Of a stretch of 64,000 bases of DNA, positions 37,928 to 48,602 are shown one piece after another. The stretch spans positions 1 through 64,000 of the forward strand of contig DFWZ01000029.1 in NCBI GenBank assembly GCA_002381565.1, given 5' to 3'. Under the pieces are notes generated by a model that was given only the letters and a program-made list of their open reading frames with translations, made no database searches and was not told the DNA's origin. How positions within the stretch are numbered: the stretch's first letter is position 1; each line of letters starts with the position of its first letter. Source of the DNA: Gallionella sp. UBA4121. Its GTDB lineage: Bacteria; Pseudomonadota; Gammaproteobacteria; Burkholderiales; Gallionellaceae. The position numbers and the translations under genes were made by a program.

Positions 37928-38794
37928 TTAGCCTACCGCCGCCGCTCCGCTGCAAATCTCGGAAATCTCGCGGGTGATAGCCGCCTGACGCGCCTTGTTG
38001 TAAACCAATTTGAGATCAGCGATGACACTCTTGGCATTGTCGGATGCGGATTTCATTGCCACCATACGTGAGCTTTGTTCAGATGCCATATTTTCTACGA
38101 CGCCCTGGTATACCAGCGATTCAACGTAACGGGTCAGCAAATCGTCAACCACGACCTTCGCGTCCGGCTCGTAAATGTAATCCCAGCTGACTTGTGAGTC
38201 GCCCAGTTGTTCGCCACTCAACGGCAACAACTGTTCGATGCAAGGCTCCTGCTTCATGGTGTTCACAAAATGGTTGTAGCAGATATGGATTGCATCTAAC
38301 TCACCTGTCACATATGCATCCAGCATGATCTTTACCGCACCGATCAGGCTGGCCTGATGCGGAGCATCTCCCAGACCGGTCAGATGCGACTTAACTTCTG
38401 CACCAAACCGGTTCATGAAACCCAGACCTTTGTTGCCAATCGCACAAACTGCGATAGCGCGGCCTTCGGAGTCCCAATTCTTCATTTGGCTCACGACCAG
38501 ACGAAGCAGGTTGCTGTTCAAACCGCCGCACAAGCCCTTATCGGATGTAATCAGAATCACCCCGACCTTTTTGATGGTTTCACGTTTTACCAGAAAGGCA
38601 TGCTTGTACTCAGAGCTGGCGCCTGAAAGGTGTGCTGCCACCGCGCGGATTTTCTCTGCATAAGGCCGTGCTGCGCGCATGCGCTCCTGTGCACGGCGCA
38701 TTTTGGCAGCGGCAACCATTTCCATGGCGCGTGTAATCTTGCGTGTATTTTCTACACTCTTGATTTTCGTGCGGATTTCTTTACTGCCAGCCAT
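37928..38794 (-). CDS. atpG: ATP synthase F1 gamma subunit
   Basis: The gamma subunit (288 aa) is the central rotating shaft. The N-terminal coiled helix begins [20 protein letters not shown] and continues with [16 protein letters not shown]; the C-terminal helix carries AMKSASDNA and [22 protein letters not shown] (shown in part). These are the most conserved gamma stretches. It sits 13 bp after atpA. Length matches E. coli AtpG (287). No unusual inserts. Confidence 0.97.
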   Translation of the reverse strand: MAGSKEIRTKIKSVENTRKITRAMEMVAAAKMRRAQERMRAARPYAEKIRAVAAHLSGASSEYKHAFLVKRETIKKVGVILITSDKGLCGGLNSNLLRLVVSQMKNWDSEGRAIAVCAIGNKGLGFMNRFGAEVKSHLTGLGDAPHQASLIGAVKIMLDAYVTGELDAIHICYNHFVNTMKQEPCIEQLLPLSGEQLGDSQVSWDYIYEPDAKVVVDDLLTRYVESLVYQGVVENMASEQSSRMVAMKSASDNAKSVIADLKLVYNKARQAAITREISEICSGAAAVG

Positions 38795-38807
38795 TTTTCA
38801 CCCCGCC

Positions 38808-40349
38808 TTAGTAAACTGCAGTTGCTTTGAATTCCTCAATCGCAGCAGACAACAGCTTTTCATTATCCGCACTCAGGTCTTTTTTGGATTCAATCGTATC
38901 CATCAATTCCTTGTTTTTGGACTTCAGGTAGGCATGTACTGCGGCCTCAAATGCAAGCGCCTTGTTTACTGCAACGTCATCAAAGTATCCCTTGTTGACG
39001 CAGAATAAAGTGACGGCCATTTCGGCAACCGACAACGGGCAGTATTGCAACTGTTTCATCAGCTCGGTCACCAGCTTGCCGCGTTCGAGCTGCTTGCGTG
39101 TCGCTTCATCAAGATCAGAGGCGAACTGGGCGAAAGCTGCCAATTCACGATACTGAGCCAGTGCCAGACGCACACCGCCACCCAGTTTCTTGATAACCTT
39201 GGTTTGTGCAGCACCACCCACGCGGGATACCGAAATACCGGCATTGATCGCTGGACGGATACCGGCGTTAAACAGGTCGGTCTCAAGGAATATCTGGCCA
39301 TCGGTGATCGAAATCACGTTGGTTGGAACGAAAGCAGAAACGTCGCCGGCCTGAGTTTCGATGATAGGCAATGCTGTCAACGACCCTGTCTTACCCTTCA
39401 CTTCACCCTTGGTGAATGCTTCCACGTAATCCGCATTGACACGAGCGGCACGTTCCAGCAAACGGGAATGCAGGTAAAACACGTCGCCAGGATAGGCTTC
39501 GCGACCTGGCGGACGACGCAGCAACAGTGAAATCTGACGGTATGCCCAGGCCTGCTTGGTCAAATCGTCATATACGATCAGCGCATCTTCACCGCGATCG
39601 CGGAAATATTCACCCATGGTGCAGCCTGCATAAGGCGCCAGGAACTGCATCGCAGCTGAATCGGAAGCGGTAGCCGCAACCACGATGGTGTAACCCAGCG
39701 CGCCGTGCTCTTCCAGCTTGCGCACCACGTTGACGACAGTGGACGCCTTCTGACCGATAGCCACGTAGATACAAGTGATTCCCTGGCCCTTTTGATTGAT
39801 GATCGCGTCAATCGCAACCGCTGTCTTGCCGGTTTGACGGTCGCCGATGATCAGTTCGCGTTGACCGCGACCAACCGGCACCATAGAGTCGATTGACTTC
39901 AAGCCTGTTTGCACTGGCTGATCAACTGATTGACGCTGGATTACACCTGGAGCGACTTTTTCAATTTTATCAGTCAACTTGGCGTTAACAGGACCCTTGC
40001 CATCGATCGGCTGTCCCAGCGCATTTACAACACGCCCGCACAACTCAGGACCTACCGGAACTTCCAGAATGCGACCGGTACACTTGACCGTATTGCCCTC
40101 GGTGATGTGTTCGTACTCACCCAGAATAACTGCGCCAACTGAATCACGTTCCAGGTTTAAAGCCAGACCGAATGTGTTGCCCGGGAACTCCAGCATTTCA
40201 CCTTGCATCACATCAGACAGCCCGTGCACACGAACGATACCGTCAGTCACGCTGACTACAGTACCTTCAGTGCGGGCTTGTGTTGCTGCTTCAAAGTTTT
40301 CAATACGGCTGCGAATCAAATTGCTAATTTCAGAAGGGTTGAGCTTCAT
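38808..40349 (-). CDS. atpA: ATP synthase F1 alpha subunit
   Basis: The alpha subunit (513 aa) forms the non-catalytic nucleotide sites of the F1 ring. The N-terminus [19 protein letters not shown] is standard, the Walker A motif is GDRQTGKT, and the arginine finger lies in the [11 protein letters not shown] segment. Length equals E. coli AtpA (513). It follows atpH by 31 bp with a GGAAAA stretch before the ATG. Composition and order are as expected for a proteobacterial operon. Confidence 0.98.
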   Translation of the reverse strand: MKLNPSEISNLIRSRIENFEAATQARTEGTVVSVTDGIVRVHGLSDVMQGEMLEFPGNTFGLALNLERDSVGAVILGEYEHITEGNTVKCTGRILEVPVGPELCGRVVNALGQPIDGKGPVNAKLTDKIEKVAPGVIQRQSVDQPVQTGLKSIDSMVPVGRGQRELIIGDRQTGKTAVAIDAIINQKGQGITCIYVAIGQKASTVVNVVRKLEEHGALGYTIVVAATASDSAAMQFLAPYAGCTMGEYFRDRGEDALIVYDDLTKQAWAYRQISLLLRRPPGREAYPGDVFYLHSRLLERAARVNADYVEAFTKGEVKGKTGSLTALPIIETQAGDVSAFVPTNVISITDGQIFLETDLFNAGIRPAINAGISVSRVGGAAQTKVIKKLGGGVRLALAQYRELAAFAQFASDLDEATRKQLERGKLVTELMKQLQYCPLSVAEMAVTLFCVNKGYFDDVAVNKALAFEAAVHAYLKSKNKELMDTIESKKDLSADNEKLLSAAIEEFKATAVY

Positions 40350-40380
40350 CTGAGTTTTCCTTATTTCGATTATTCGAACA

Positions 40381-40911
40381 TTAAGCCAGTGCGTATGCCA
40401 ATTCGGTCAGACGGGTGTTGGCAGAGCCATCTATCACCTTATCGCCCATGCGAATTACAATCCCGCCCAGCAAGGTCTTGTCTACGTTACAGCTAAGCTT
40501 AATGTCGCAGCCCAGGCGAGATTTCAGTGCGGCAGCGATTTTCTGCTGCTGCGCATCGTTCAATGCGAAGGCTGAACTGACAGTAACTTGTGCGGACTTT
40601 TCAGCCTCAGCACGCAGAACTTCAAACATTTCCGCGATTTCGGCAACAACTTCCAAACGACCGCTTTGCGCCAGGATACGAACGAAATTGCTTTGCTCCT
40701 TATTCAGGTCGCCTGCCAGTTGCAGCATCAATTCTTCGACTTGACCATGCTTGACACGCGGGCTTGATACCACCGCCTTTATGTCCGCATTGGCCATCAG
40801 CTCCGTCAAAACCTGCATTACGGCAGACCAGCCCTTTAAGTCAGCCTGCTTTTGTGCCGCTTCAAACGCCGCCTGAACGTAAGGTCGTGCAATAGTATTG
40901 GCTTCGGACAT
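40381..40911 (-). CDS. atpH: ATP synthase F1 delta subunit
   Basis: The delta subunit (176 aa) links the peripheral stalk to the top of F1. Family features are [16 protein letters not shown] at the start and the C-terminal stretch [20 protein letters not shown]. Length matches the family (177). It begins 5 bp after atpF and precedes atpA. Divergence from E. coli is typical, as this is the least conserved F1 subunit. Confidence 0.96.
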   Translation of the reverse strand: MSEANTIARPYVQAAFEAAQKQADLKGWSAVMQVLTELMANADIKAVVSSPRVKHGQVEELMLQLAGDLNKEQSNFVRILAQSGRLEVVAEIAEMFEVLRAEAEKSAQVTVSSAFALNDAQQQKIAAALKSRLGCDIKLSCNVDKTLLGGIVIRMGDKVIDGSANTRLTELAYALA

Positions 40912-40916
40912 GGCTG

Positions 40917-41387
40917 TTAAATTTCCGTAACGAGTTTGTCGAGCAGATCATTGTGCGCTTTTGCGTCAATTTCACGACCCAAAATTTTAGCCGCACCTGC
41001 CAACGCAATCTCTGATACCTGAGTGCGCAGCTGTTCCTTTGCGCGGAACACTTCTTGATCCACTTCGGCCTTAGCCCCGGCCAGGATACGTTCGCGTTCA
41101 GCATTTGCCTGAATCTTGGCCTCTTCGACCAGTTGACTAGCGCGCGTTTCTCCGCTGGCAATGGTCGCCCCGGCCTTTTCTTTAGCTTCTCGCATAATTT
41201 CGGCGGCTCGCTTGGCAGCCAACTCCAAATCATGCTTGCCACGTTCCGCTTCAGCCAAACCATCCGCAATTTGTTTTTTGCGCTGCTCCAAGCCGGCAAT
41301 GATTGGCGTCCACACAAATTTCATGCAGAACCAAACAAACAGGGCGAACATGATGGTCTGACCAAGAAGAGTTGCATTAATATTCAT
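40917..41387 (-). CDS. atpF: ATP synthase Fo b subunit
   Basis: The b subunit (156 aa) is the peripheral stalk. One N-terminal membrane helix (about residues 5-25, [20 protein letters not shown]) leads into a long charged helix that dimerises ([20 protein letters not shown] onward). The length equals E. coli AtpF (156). It lies between atpE and atpH at normal spacing. Only one b-type gene is present, as usual for non-photosynthetic bacteria. Confidence 0.97.
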   Translation of the reverse strand: MNINATLLGQTIMFALFVWFCMKFVWTPIIAGLEQRKKQIADGLAEAERGKHDLELAAKRAAEIMREAKEKAGATIASGETRASQLVEEAKIQANAERERILAGAKAEVDQEVFRAKEQLRTQVSEIALAGAAKILGREIDAKAHNDLLDKLVTEI

Positions 41388-41420
41388 GCGAACAACCTTT
41401 CTTTAACGACTGAGTTATGT

Positions 41421-41678
<258 letters not shown>

Positions 41679-41709
41679 TTAAAATTAAAGTTTTATAAAA
41701 ATACAGAAT

Positions 41710-42537
<828 letters not shown>

Positions 42538-42542
42538 TTATT

Positions 42543-42938
42543 CTATCGCTTAATCATTAAAATTCGCGCCACTATTGGCACAACCTGACCTACCACAAAT
42601 CCACACAACACAGCCGCCGCCGACAGCTTTAAGCCACCCATCGCCAAAGACAACGACAAGACGACCAGAAAAAACCTCTCCATACTGTTGCGATATATTC
42701 CTCGCAATACACTATGTGGCTGATAATTTTGATTTATTTCGATTTTTGACAGACCGCGAACTAATGATATTCCATTTAGCGCCGCTGTTAATGCCCCCCA
42801 CAAAGTCGCCGATGCAATGCTCCACGAATGACTGTAGAAATATGCAATCATGGTTATCATCAGCGCCGTAGCAACCTGAATTTTTACGACCCGATAACCT
42901 TGTTGTTTTTCTTTTGCGAACTCTGAAAGACCAGGCAT
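42543..42938 (-). CDS. atpI: ATP synthase subunit I (AtpI)
   Basis: AtpI (131 aa from the chosen start) is a small membrane protein that assists assembly of the c ring or magnesium supply. Four hydrophobic segments are visible (about VVKIQVATALMITMIAYFYS, a second near ATLWGALTAALNG, and two C-terminal). The frame extends upstream to a TTG at 42965, but the ATG at 42938 (MPGLSEFAKEK) is preferred because it avoids an atypical basic leader. It is the first gene of the atp operon, 45 bp after parB. This is the normal betaproteobacterial pattern. It is not part of the mature enzyme. Confidence 0.85.
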   Translation of the reverse strand: MPGLSEFAKEKQQGYRVVKIQVATALMITMIAYFYSHSWSIASATLWGALTAALNGISLVRGLSKIEINQNYQPHSVLRGIYRNSMERFFLVVLSLSLAMGGLKLSAAAVLCGFVVGQVVPIVARILMIKR

Positions 42939-43010
42939 TCTAATTCTCTTTTTATATACTGTCAATCGCGCAGACGTTTAAGTCCCTTGTCTGATCAAGG
43001 TTCCAGTGAA

Positions 43011-43859
43011 TTATTTGCTTAGCTTCATTTTTTCCATCAGGCTGTCGAGGTGTTCATTACTATCAAAAGCCACCACCAGCTTTCCGCTGCCGTTTTTAGC
43101 TGTTTTAATTTCGACTTTAGCGCCCAATTGATCGGATAGTGCGGCCTCCAGGCGCATTAGATCTCTATCCTGTATTTTCTCGGACTTCACTCGCGCTTCA
43201 AGCTGTTTATTCACCAGTTTTTCTGTGTTGCGCACGGACAGCTGCTCTTGCACGACTTTATTCGCGATGGATATTTGCTGCGCGCCTTCCAACCCCAATA
43301 ACGCACGGGCATGCCCCATATCCAGCCGGCTTTCCATCAGCATGGTCTGGATGACCTGGGGGAGGTTGAGCAGACGCAATAAGTTACTGGCCGCACTACG
43401 CGAACGACCTACCGCATCTGCTGCTGCCTGATGGGTCATCTCGAACTCATCAATCAATCGCTGAATTCCTACCGCCTCTTCCAGCGGATTCAGGTTTTCA
43501 CGCTGGATATTTTCTATCAGCGCCATTGCCAGCGCAGCCTTGTCGGCTACGCTGCGCACCAGGACGGGTACATGGCTCAAACCTGCCATTTGTGCCGCAC
43601 GCCAACGGCGCTCTCCGGCGATTATTTCGTAGCTTTCATCGATGAGCTGACGCACCAGAATAGGCTGAATAACACCCTGCACCCTGATTGAATCTGCCAA
43701 CTCCTGCAACGACTCCAAGCCCATATTCGTGCGCGGCTGGTACTTGCCCGGCTTGAGCAACGCAACACTCAAGTCGCGCAACACATCATCCTTTTCACTC
43801 TTTCCGCCGGATAGCAAGGCTTCCAATCCGCGTCCGAGGCCTTTTTGTGGTTTTGTCAT
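43011..43859 (-). CDS. parB: chromosome-partitioning protein ParB
   Basis: ParB (282 aa) is a CTP-dependent clamp that loads at parS and drives origin segregation with ParA. The N-terminus KGLGRGLEALLSG is the ParA-contact region. The ParB/Srx CTPase part includes YQPRTNMGLESLQELADSI and GERRWRAAQMAGL, and the helix-turn-helix is MTHQAAADAVGRSRSAASN. A basic C-terminal dimerisation domain follows. Two perfect parS palindromes are in the window (47242-47257, 54208-54223). It lies 11 bp after parA. Confidence 0.97.
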   Translation of the reverse strand: MTKPQKGLGRGLEALLSGGKSEKDDVLRDLSVALLKPGKYQPRTNMGLESLQELADSIRVQGVIQPILVRQLIDESYEIIAGERRWRAAQMAGLSHVPVLVRSVADKAALAMALIENIQRENLNPLEEAVGIQRLIDEFEMTHQAAADAVGRSRSAASNLLRLLNLPQVIQTMLMESRLDMGHARALLGLEGAQQISIANKVVQEQLSVRNTEKLVNKQLEARVKSEKIQDRDLMRLEAALSDQLGAKVEIKTAKNGSGKLVVAFDSNEHLDSLMEKMKLSK

Positions 43860-43870
43860 ACTGGCGTCCT

Positions 43871-44650
43871 TTATGCCGCGACGGATTTCGCCGCAGTATT
43901 TAATAATTCACTGGCTAAAGCCAGATAAGCCTGCGTTCCCTTGGAGAGCTTGTCGTGATACAGCACGGGTACACCATAACTGGGCGCCTCGGCCAGACGA
44001 ACATTGCGTGGAATCACGGTGCGGTAGACTTTGTTGCCGAAATGCTCCTGCAATTGATCGGAAACTTGCTGCGCCAGCGTGTTCCGTGGATCAAACATGG
44101 TTCGCAATAGCCCTTCTATCTCTAAAACCGGGTTCAGGCTGGCTCGTACCTTGCGTATGGTATTGACCAAATCGCTCAATCCTTCGAGTGCGTAATATTC
44201 GCACTGCATCGGGATCATTACTGACTTTGCCGCGCACAATCCGTTCAAAGTCAATAAGTTAAGTGCAGGCGGGCAATCGATCAGTACGTAATCATAACTC
44301 CCTGCAACAAGCTGTAGCGCATCCCGCAGTCGCGTTTCACGTTGCGCTACATCTACCAGCTCAACTTCAGCACCAGCCAGATCCCGGTTGGCCGGCAACA
44401 CATCATATTGTCCCACCTCCGATTTTTTTCTTGCTTCGGCTATCGTTTTTTGGCCTAGCAGCACGTGATACACGGTGATCTCCAGATCCCGCTTCTCTAT
44501 GCCGCTACCCATGGTTGCATTGCCTTGCGGATCCAGGTCTATCAGCAACACGCGCTGTTTGGACGCCGCGAGACTGGCAGCCAGATTCACCGTGGTGGTG
44601 GTCTTACCCACGCCGCCCTTCTGATTAGTAATGGCCATTATCTTGGTCAT
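43871..44650 (-). CDS. parA: chromosome-partitioning ATPase ParA
   Basis: ParA (259 aa) is the Walker-type ATPase that moves ParB-parS complexes. The deviant Walker A is NQKGGVGKTTT near the N-terminus, Walker B is YVLIDCPPALNLLTLN, and the DNA-binding C-terminal helices are present. The start ATG overlaps the rsmG stop as ATGA, so translation is coupled. Length is standard for the chromosomal Soj/ParA group. The rsmG-parA-parB order is typical near bacterial origins. Confidence 0.97.
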   Translation of the reverse strand: MTKIMAITNQKGGVGKTTTTVNLAASLAASKQRVLLIDLDPQGNATMGSGIEKRDLEITVYHVLLGQKTIAEARKKSEVGQYDVLPANRDLAGAEVELVDVAQRETRLRDALQLVAGSYDYVLIDCPPALNLLTLNGLCAAKSVMIPMQCEYYALEGLSDLVNTIRKVRASLNPVLEIEGLLRTMFDPRNTLAQQVSDQLQEHFGNKVYRTVIPRNVRLAEAPSYGVPVLYHDKLSKGTQAYLALASELLNTAAKSVAA

Positions 44651-45309
44651 GGTGCACGTTCCTCTCTGGGTGTTGCAATGACTAAACAGCGCGCAGCATC
44701 CAGCCCCGGCACACTTAGTAATATGATTTCTTCAACCAAACAATCGCCTGGTACTCCCGCCAACTCGTGTTCCGGCAAACCTTTCATGGCAACCCAGCGT
44801 CCTTTATCGGCGATCAGATGGCGGGTTATGCGCAGAAAGTCCCCTAACTCGGTAAAGGCACGCGAAATAATTCCATCGTACTTGTTTGTCGTTTGAAACT
44901 CTTCCACTCTTGCACAACGAACCTGCACATTGCGCAGCCCCAGCTCGATGATAGCCTGCTGTACAAAACCAGTTTTCTTGCTATTGCTATCCAACAAGGT
45001 AAAGTCCCAGTCCGGCTGTGCGATCGCCAGCACCAAACCCGGTAAACCCGCACCACACCCCACATCCAGCCAGCGACCAGCAGTCAGATGCGGCATCACG
45101 GCAAGACTGTCGAGCAAATGGTGAACAACCATCTGCCTGGGGTCACGAATGGCAGTCAGGTTATAAACCTTGTTCCACTTTACCAGCAACGCCAAATATT
45201 CGAGCAGCTTCGTTTGAGTATCGCAACTCACGGCAAGGCCCAGTTCAACAATGCCGCGCTGAAGGTCTTCGGCTAGCGACACGTTATTATTTGACTGGCT
45301 TTGCATCAC
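44647..45309 (-). CDS. rsmG: 16S rRNA (guanine527-N7)-methyltransferase
   Basis: RsmG (GidB, 220 aa) puts the N7 methyl on G527 of 16S rRNA; loss gives low-level streptomycin resistance. The SAM motif is [18 protein letters not shown], and conserved sequences [14 protein letters not shown] and HHLLDSLAV are present. Its start overlaps the mnmG end by 23 bases. Length is close to E. coli RsmG (207). It is part of the mnmG-rsmG-parAB cluster. Confidence 0.96.
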   Translation of the reverse strand: MMQSQSNNNVSLAEDLQRGIVELGLAVSCDTQTKLLEYLALLVKWNKVYNLTAIRDPRQMVVHHLLDSLAVMPHLTAGRWLDVGCGAGLPGLVLAIAQPDWDFTLLDSNSKKTGFVQQAIIELGLRNVQVRCARVEEFQTTNKYDGIISRAFTELGDFLRITRHLIADKGRWVAMKGLPEHELAGVPGDCLVEEIILLSVPGLDAARCLVIATPREERAP

Positions 45310-47179
45310 GAAACCCGCGCTTTAAATGCACCAATAATAATGAAATGGCGGCCGGCGTAATTCCGGATATTCGCGCCGCCTGCCCGACTGTTTCCGGCTT
45401 GAATTGGTTCAGTTTTTGCTGAGCCTCTATCGACAAACCGCGCACTTCCCGATAATCCAGATTATCCGGTAAATGCAGGGATTCATTTAGCTCCCCGCTT
45501 TTAATTTCTGCGTGCTGTCGGTCTATGTATCCCTGATATTTTGCTTGAATCTCCACCTGCTCGGACACTTTTTGATCTTCCACAGCGATGCCGGCGCCGG
45601 GCAAAGTCAACAAACCGGCATAGTTCACATCCGGGCGCAGCAGCAAATCATAAAGCGAATACTCACGCTCGATATTTTTGCCCAGCACACGCAGCGCATC
45701 CTCAGACGGCAAGCTGCGCGGATTCACCCAGGTGCCGCGCAAGCGCTCCTGTTCAATGGCAATCGCCTCACGCTTTTTCTCAAAGGCCTCCCAGCGCTCA
45801 TCATCGACGATACCTAGCTTGCGACCGATCTCAGTCAGACGCAAATCGGCATTGTCTTCACGCAACTGCAATCGATATTCGGCACGGCTTGTGAACATGC
45901 GATACGGCTCGGATACGCCCTGAGTAATCAGATCATCGACCAGCACCCCCAGGTAAGCCTCATCCCGGCGCGGACTCCACGCCTCCTTTTCTCGCACCTG
46001 GAGCGCCGCATTCAAGCCGGCAAGCAGACCTTGCGCTGCCGCCTCTTCATATCCTGTGGTGCCGTTGATTTGCCCTGCGAAAAACAATCCTTGTATTGCC
46101 TTTGTTTCCAAAGAGCTTTTTAAGCCGCATGGACTAAAATAATCATATTCTATGGCATAGCCTGGGCGCAGAATATGCGCATTTTCCATGCCTTTGATGG
46201 AACGAACCAGATCCAGCTGCACATCGAATGGCAAACTGGTTGAAATACCATTGGGATAGACTTCATGTGTGGTCAGACCTTCCGGCTCCAGGAAAATCTG
46301 ATGTGAAGTCTTGTCGGCAAAACGTGTAATTTTATCTTCAATAGAAGGACAATAACGCGGCCCCACCCCCTCGATTACCCCGGTGAACAAGGGGGAGCGA
46401 TCCAGCCCGCCACGAATGATGTCATGCGTGCGCTCGCTGGTTTCCGTAATCCAGCATGGCAACTGACGGGGATGCTGCGCCGCATTTCCCATGAATGAAA
46501 ACACCGGCACCGGGTCATCGCCCGCCTGTTCCTGCAACAACGAATAATTGATGGTACGCCCATCAATGCGCGGCGGCGTTCCAGTTTTCAGTCGCCCTAC
46601 AGGTAACTTTAACTCGCGCAGACGGTGCGCCAGGCTGAGCGCGGGCGGGTCGCCCGCACGTCCTGCCTGATAACTCGCCTGCCCGACATGAATCAATCCG
46701 GCCAGAAAAGTCCCGGTGGTCAACACCACGGCTTTTGCTGAAAATCGCAAGCCCAACTGGGTAACCACACCGGTGATCCTATCCTGCTCCACAAGCAAGT
46801 CATCAACCGCCTGCTGGAACAACCACAGATTTGGCTGGTTTTCCAGGGCGGTGCGAATTGCCTGCTTGTAAAGAAGGCGATCGGCCTGTGCACGCGTTGC
46901 CCGCACCGCATAGCCCTTGCTGGAGTTCAGGATGCGAAACTGAATGCCGCCCTCATCGGTGGCCTTCGCCATCGCCCCGCCAAGCGCATCCACCTCCTTA
47001 ACCAGATGCCCCTTGCCTATGCCCCCAATTGAAGGGTTGCAGGACATCTGTCCGAGCGTCTCGATGTTATGACTAAGCAGCAATGTTTTGCAGCCGGCGC
47101 GCGCGCTTGCCAAGGCAGCCTCGGTCCCGGCATGCCCGCCACCCACTACAATTACATCGAATACATCGGGAAATTTCAT
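45287..47179 (-). CDS. mnmG: tRNA uridine-5-carboxymethylaminomethyl modification enzyme, FAD subunit
   Basis: MnmG (GidA, 630 aa from the chosen start) and MnmE together form the cmnm5 group on wobble U34. The FAD-binding motif is [14 protein letters not shown] at the N-terminus; AQGRADRLLY-like positions are covered by [13 protein letters not shown]. The C-terminal helical domain carries [17 protein letters not shown]. The frame extends to 47215, but the ATG at 47179 ([13 protein letters not shown]) fits the family, and a TATAAT-like box (47190-47195) lies inside the longer version. Length then matches E. coli MnmG (629). A perfect parS lies just upstream. Confidence 0.96.
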   Translation of the reverse strand: MKFPDVFDVIVVGGGHAGTEAALASARAGCKTLLLSHNIETLGQMSCNPSIGGIGKGHLVKEVDALGGAMAKATDEGGIQFRILNSSKGYAVRATRAQADRLLYKQAIRTALENQPNLWLFQQAVDDLLVEQDRITGVVTQLGLRFSAKAVVLTTGTFLAGLIHVGQASYQAGRAGDPPALSLAHRLRELKLPVGRLKTGTPPRIDGRTINYSLLQEQAGDDPVPVFSFMGNAAQHPRQLPCWITETSERTHDIIRGGLDRSPLFTGVIEGVGPRYCPSIEDKITRFADKTSHQIFLEPEGLTTHEVYPNGISTSLPFDVQLDLVRSIKGMENAHILRPGYAIEYDYFSPCGLKSSLETKAIQGLFFAGQINGTTGYEEAAAQGLLAGLNAALQVREKEAWSPRRDEAYLGVLVDDLITQGVSEPYRMFTSRAEYRLQLREDNADLRLTEIGRKLGIVDDERWEAFEKKREAIAIEQERLRGTWVNPRSLPSEDALRVLGKNIEREYSLYDLLLRPDVNYAGLLTLPGAGIAVEDQKVSEQVEIQAKYQGYIDRQHAEIKSGELNESLHLPDNLDYREVRGLSIEAQQKLNQFKPETVGQAARISGITPAAISLLLVHLKRGFRDAKPVK

Positions 47180-47189
47180 GTCGCCACGG

Positions 47190-47195
47190 ATTATA
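47190..47195 (-). promoter_or_regulatory. TATAAT box before mnmG
   Basis: A perfect -10 hexamer on the minus strand ends about 10 bases before the chosen mnmG start. A convincing -35 at 17 bp is lacking (CTATTG). If used, the leader would be only a few bases long. Confidence 0.35.
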
Positions 47196-47241
47196 AAAGG
47201 GTGAGCATCATACAATAGACGGGGCGCAATCCGAAATATCG

Positions 47242-47257
47242 TGTTTCACGTGAAACA
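47242..47257. promoter_or_regulatory. parS: parS site (ParB centromere), copy 1
   Basis: A perfect 16-bp TGTTTCACGTGAAACA palindrome lies between mnmG and mnmE. This is the universal chromosomal parS consensus. It sits about 3.4 kb from parB and about 5 kb from the dnaA-dnaN origin gap. Confidence 0.97.
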
Positions 47258-47258
47258 G

Positions 47259-48602
47259 CTACTTGCCTATACAGAAGCGGCTGAATATCTCGCCCAGCAG
47301 ATCGTCAGCCGAAAATTTTCCGGTGATGCTGCTTAATGCCTGCTGGGTTAAACGCAATTCTTCGGCGAATAATTCGGGGCGCGGCAGAACTGCTGACGCC
47401 TGTGCAAGGTGGGATAGTGCCAGATTCAGCGCGATCAGGTGGCGTTCTCGAGCGATGAATGTTCCGCTTTCCTGATTGCGCCAACCAATCAGTTTAAGCA
47501 TTTCTTCGCGTAGCTCGTCCAGACCCTCGCCTGATTTCGCAGAAATATATACGCCTGCATTTTCTGATTTGTCAGGTTTTTCGTTCAACAGGTCAGCCTT
47601 GTTAAACACCAGCAGATGGGGAATATCGGCTGGAAAGCCGGAAATTATTTCAGTATCTTCGGCACTGCATCCCTTGGCTGCATCCAGCAACAACAGGATC
47701 AAATCGGCGCGCTTAACCATCTGATGAGTGCGTGCCATACCCATATTCTCAATTTCATCTTGCGATTCACGAAGCCCTGCGGTGTCCATGATATGCAGCG
47801 GCACACCACGAATCTGAATCACCTGACGAATTACATCACGCGTAGTACCCGGCACATCACTGACTAATGCCACCTCTTCACCGGAAAGGCAATTTAGCAG
47901 ACTGGACTTGCCAACATTCGGCCGTCCTACAAGTGCAATATGAGCCCCTTCACGCAGCAAGCTGCCCTGCCTTGCAATCGCAATAGTCTGCTGGAGTTTG
48001 GCCTGTATGGTTTGCAGCAAGGAGTCTCGATGCGTGCTGTCAACCACGTCGATATCTTCTTCAGGGAAATCCAGCATCGCCTCGACCAGCATGCGCAAGC
48101 GCACCAGCTCATCTAACAAAGCATGAATTACCGCAGAAAAGTCGCCATGCAACGAACGCATCGCGCTGCGGGCGGCTTCGGTGGTCGTCGCTTCTATGAG
48201 ATCTGCCACGCTTTCGGCCTGTGCCAGGTCAATCTTATCATTCAGAAAAGCACGACGCGTAAACTCGCCGGGTTCGGCCAAACGGGCGCCCAGATCCAGG
48301 CAACGCTGCAATACCAGATGTAATACTGCCGATCCGCCATGCCCCTGTAGCTCCAGTACATCTTCACCCGTATAAGAATGAGGGGCAGGGAAATACAGGG
48401 CAATACCTTGATCAATTATTTCACCGTTTTCATCCTGAAAATCGGTGAAAGTCGCATGGCGCGGCGCGGGCAAATTCCCCAGCAGGGCAGAAGCCAGGCC
48501 GGCAATTCCACCCCCGGAAATACGCACTACCCCAATACCGCCACGACCTTGTGCCGTAGCTATCGCTGCAATCGTATCAGCGTTTGGATGTGTCACCCAC
48601 AA
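47259..48602 (-). CDS. mnmE: tRNA modification GTPase MnmE
   Basis: MnmE (TrmE, 447 aa) binds GTP and a formyl-folate and works with MnmG on wobble uridines. The folate domain starts DTIAAIATAQGRGGIGVVRI. The G domain has GRPNVGKSSLLN and DTAGLRES, and the C-terminus is the invariant C-x-G-K (FCIGK) needed for activity. The first codon of the frame is TTG at 48602; GTG at 48596 is an alternative. The 5' end overlaps yidC by about 26 bases. The stop is 2 bases from a parS. Confidence 0.95.
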   Translation of the reverse strand: MWVTHPNADTIAAIATAQGRGGIGVVRISGGGIAGLASALLGNLPAPRHATFTDFQDENGEIIDQGIALYFPAPHSYTGEDVLELQGHGGSAVLHLVLQRCLDLGARLAEPGEFTRRAFLNDKIDLAQAESVADLIEATTTEAARSAMRSLHGDFSAVIHALLDELVRLRMLVEAMLDFPEEDIDVVDSTHRDSLLQTIQAKLQQTIAIARQGSLLREGAHIALVGRPNVGKSSLLNCLSGEEVALVSDVPGTTRDVIRQVIQIRGVPLHIMDTAGLRESQDEIENMGMARTHQMVKRADLILLLLDAAKGCSAEDTEIISGFPADIPHLLVFNKADLLNEKPDKSENAGVYISAKSGEGLDELREEMLKLIGWRNQESGTFIARERHLIALNLALSHLAQASAVLPRPELFAEELRLTQQALSSITGKFSADDLLGEIFSRFCIGK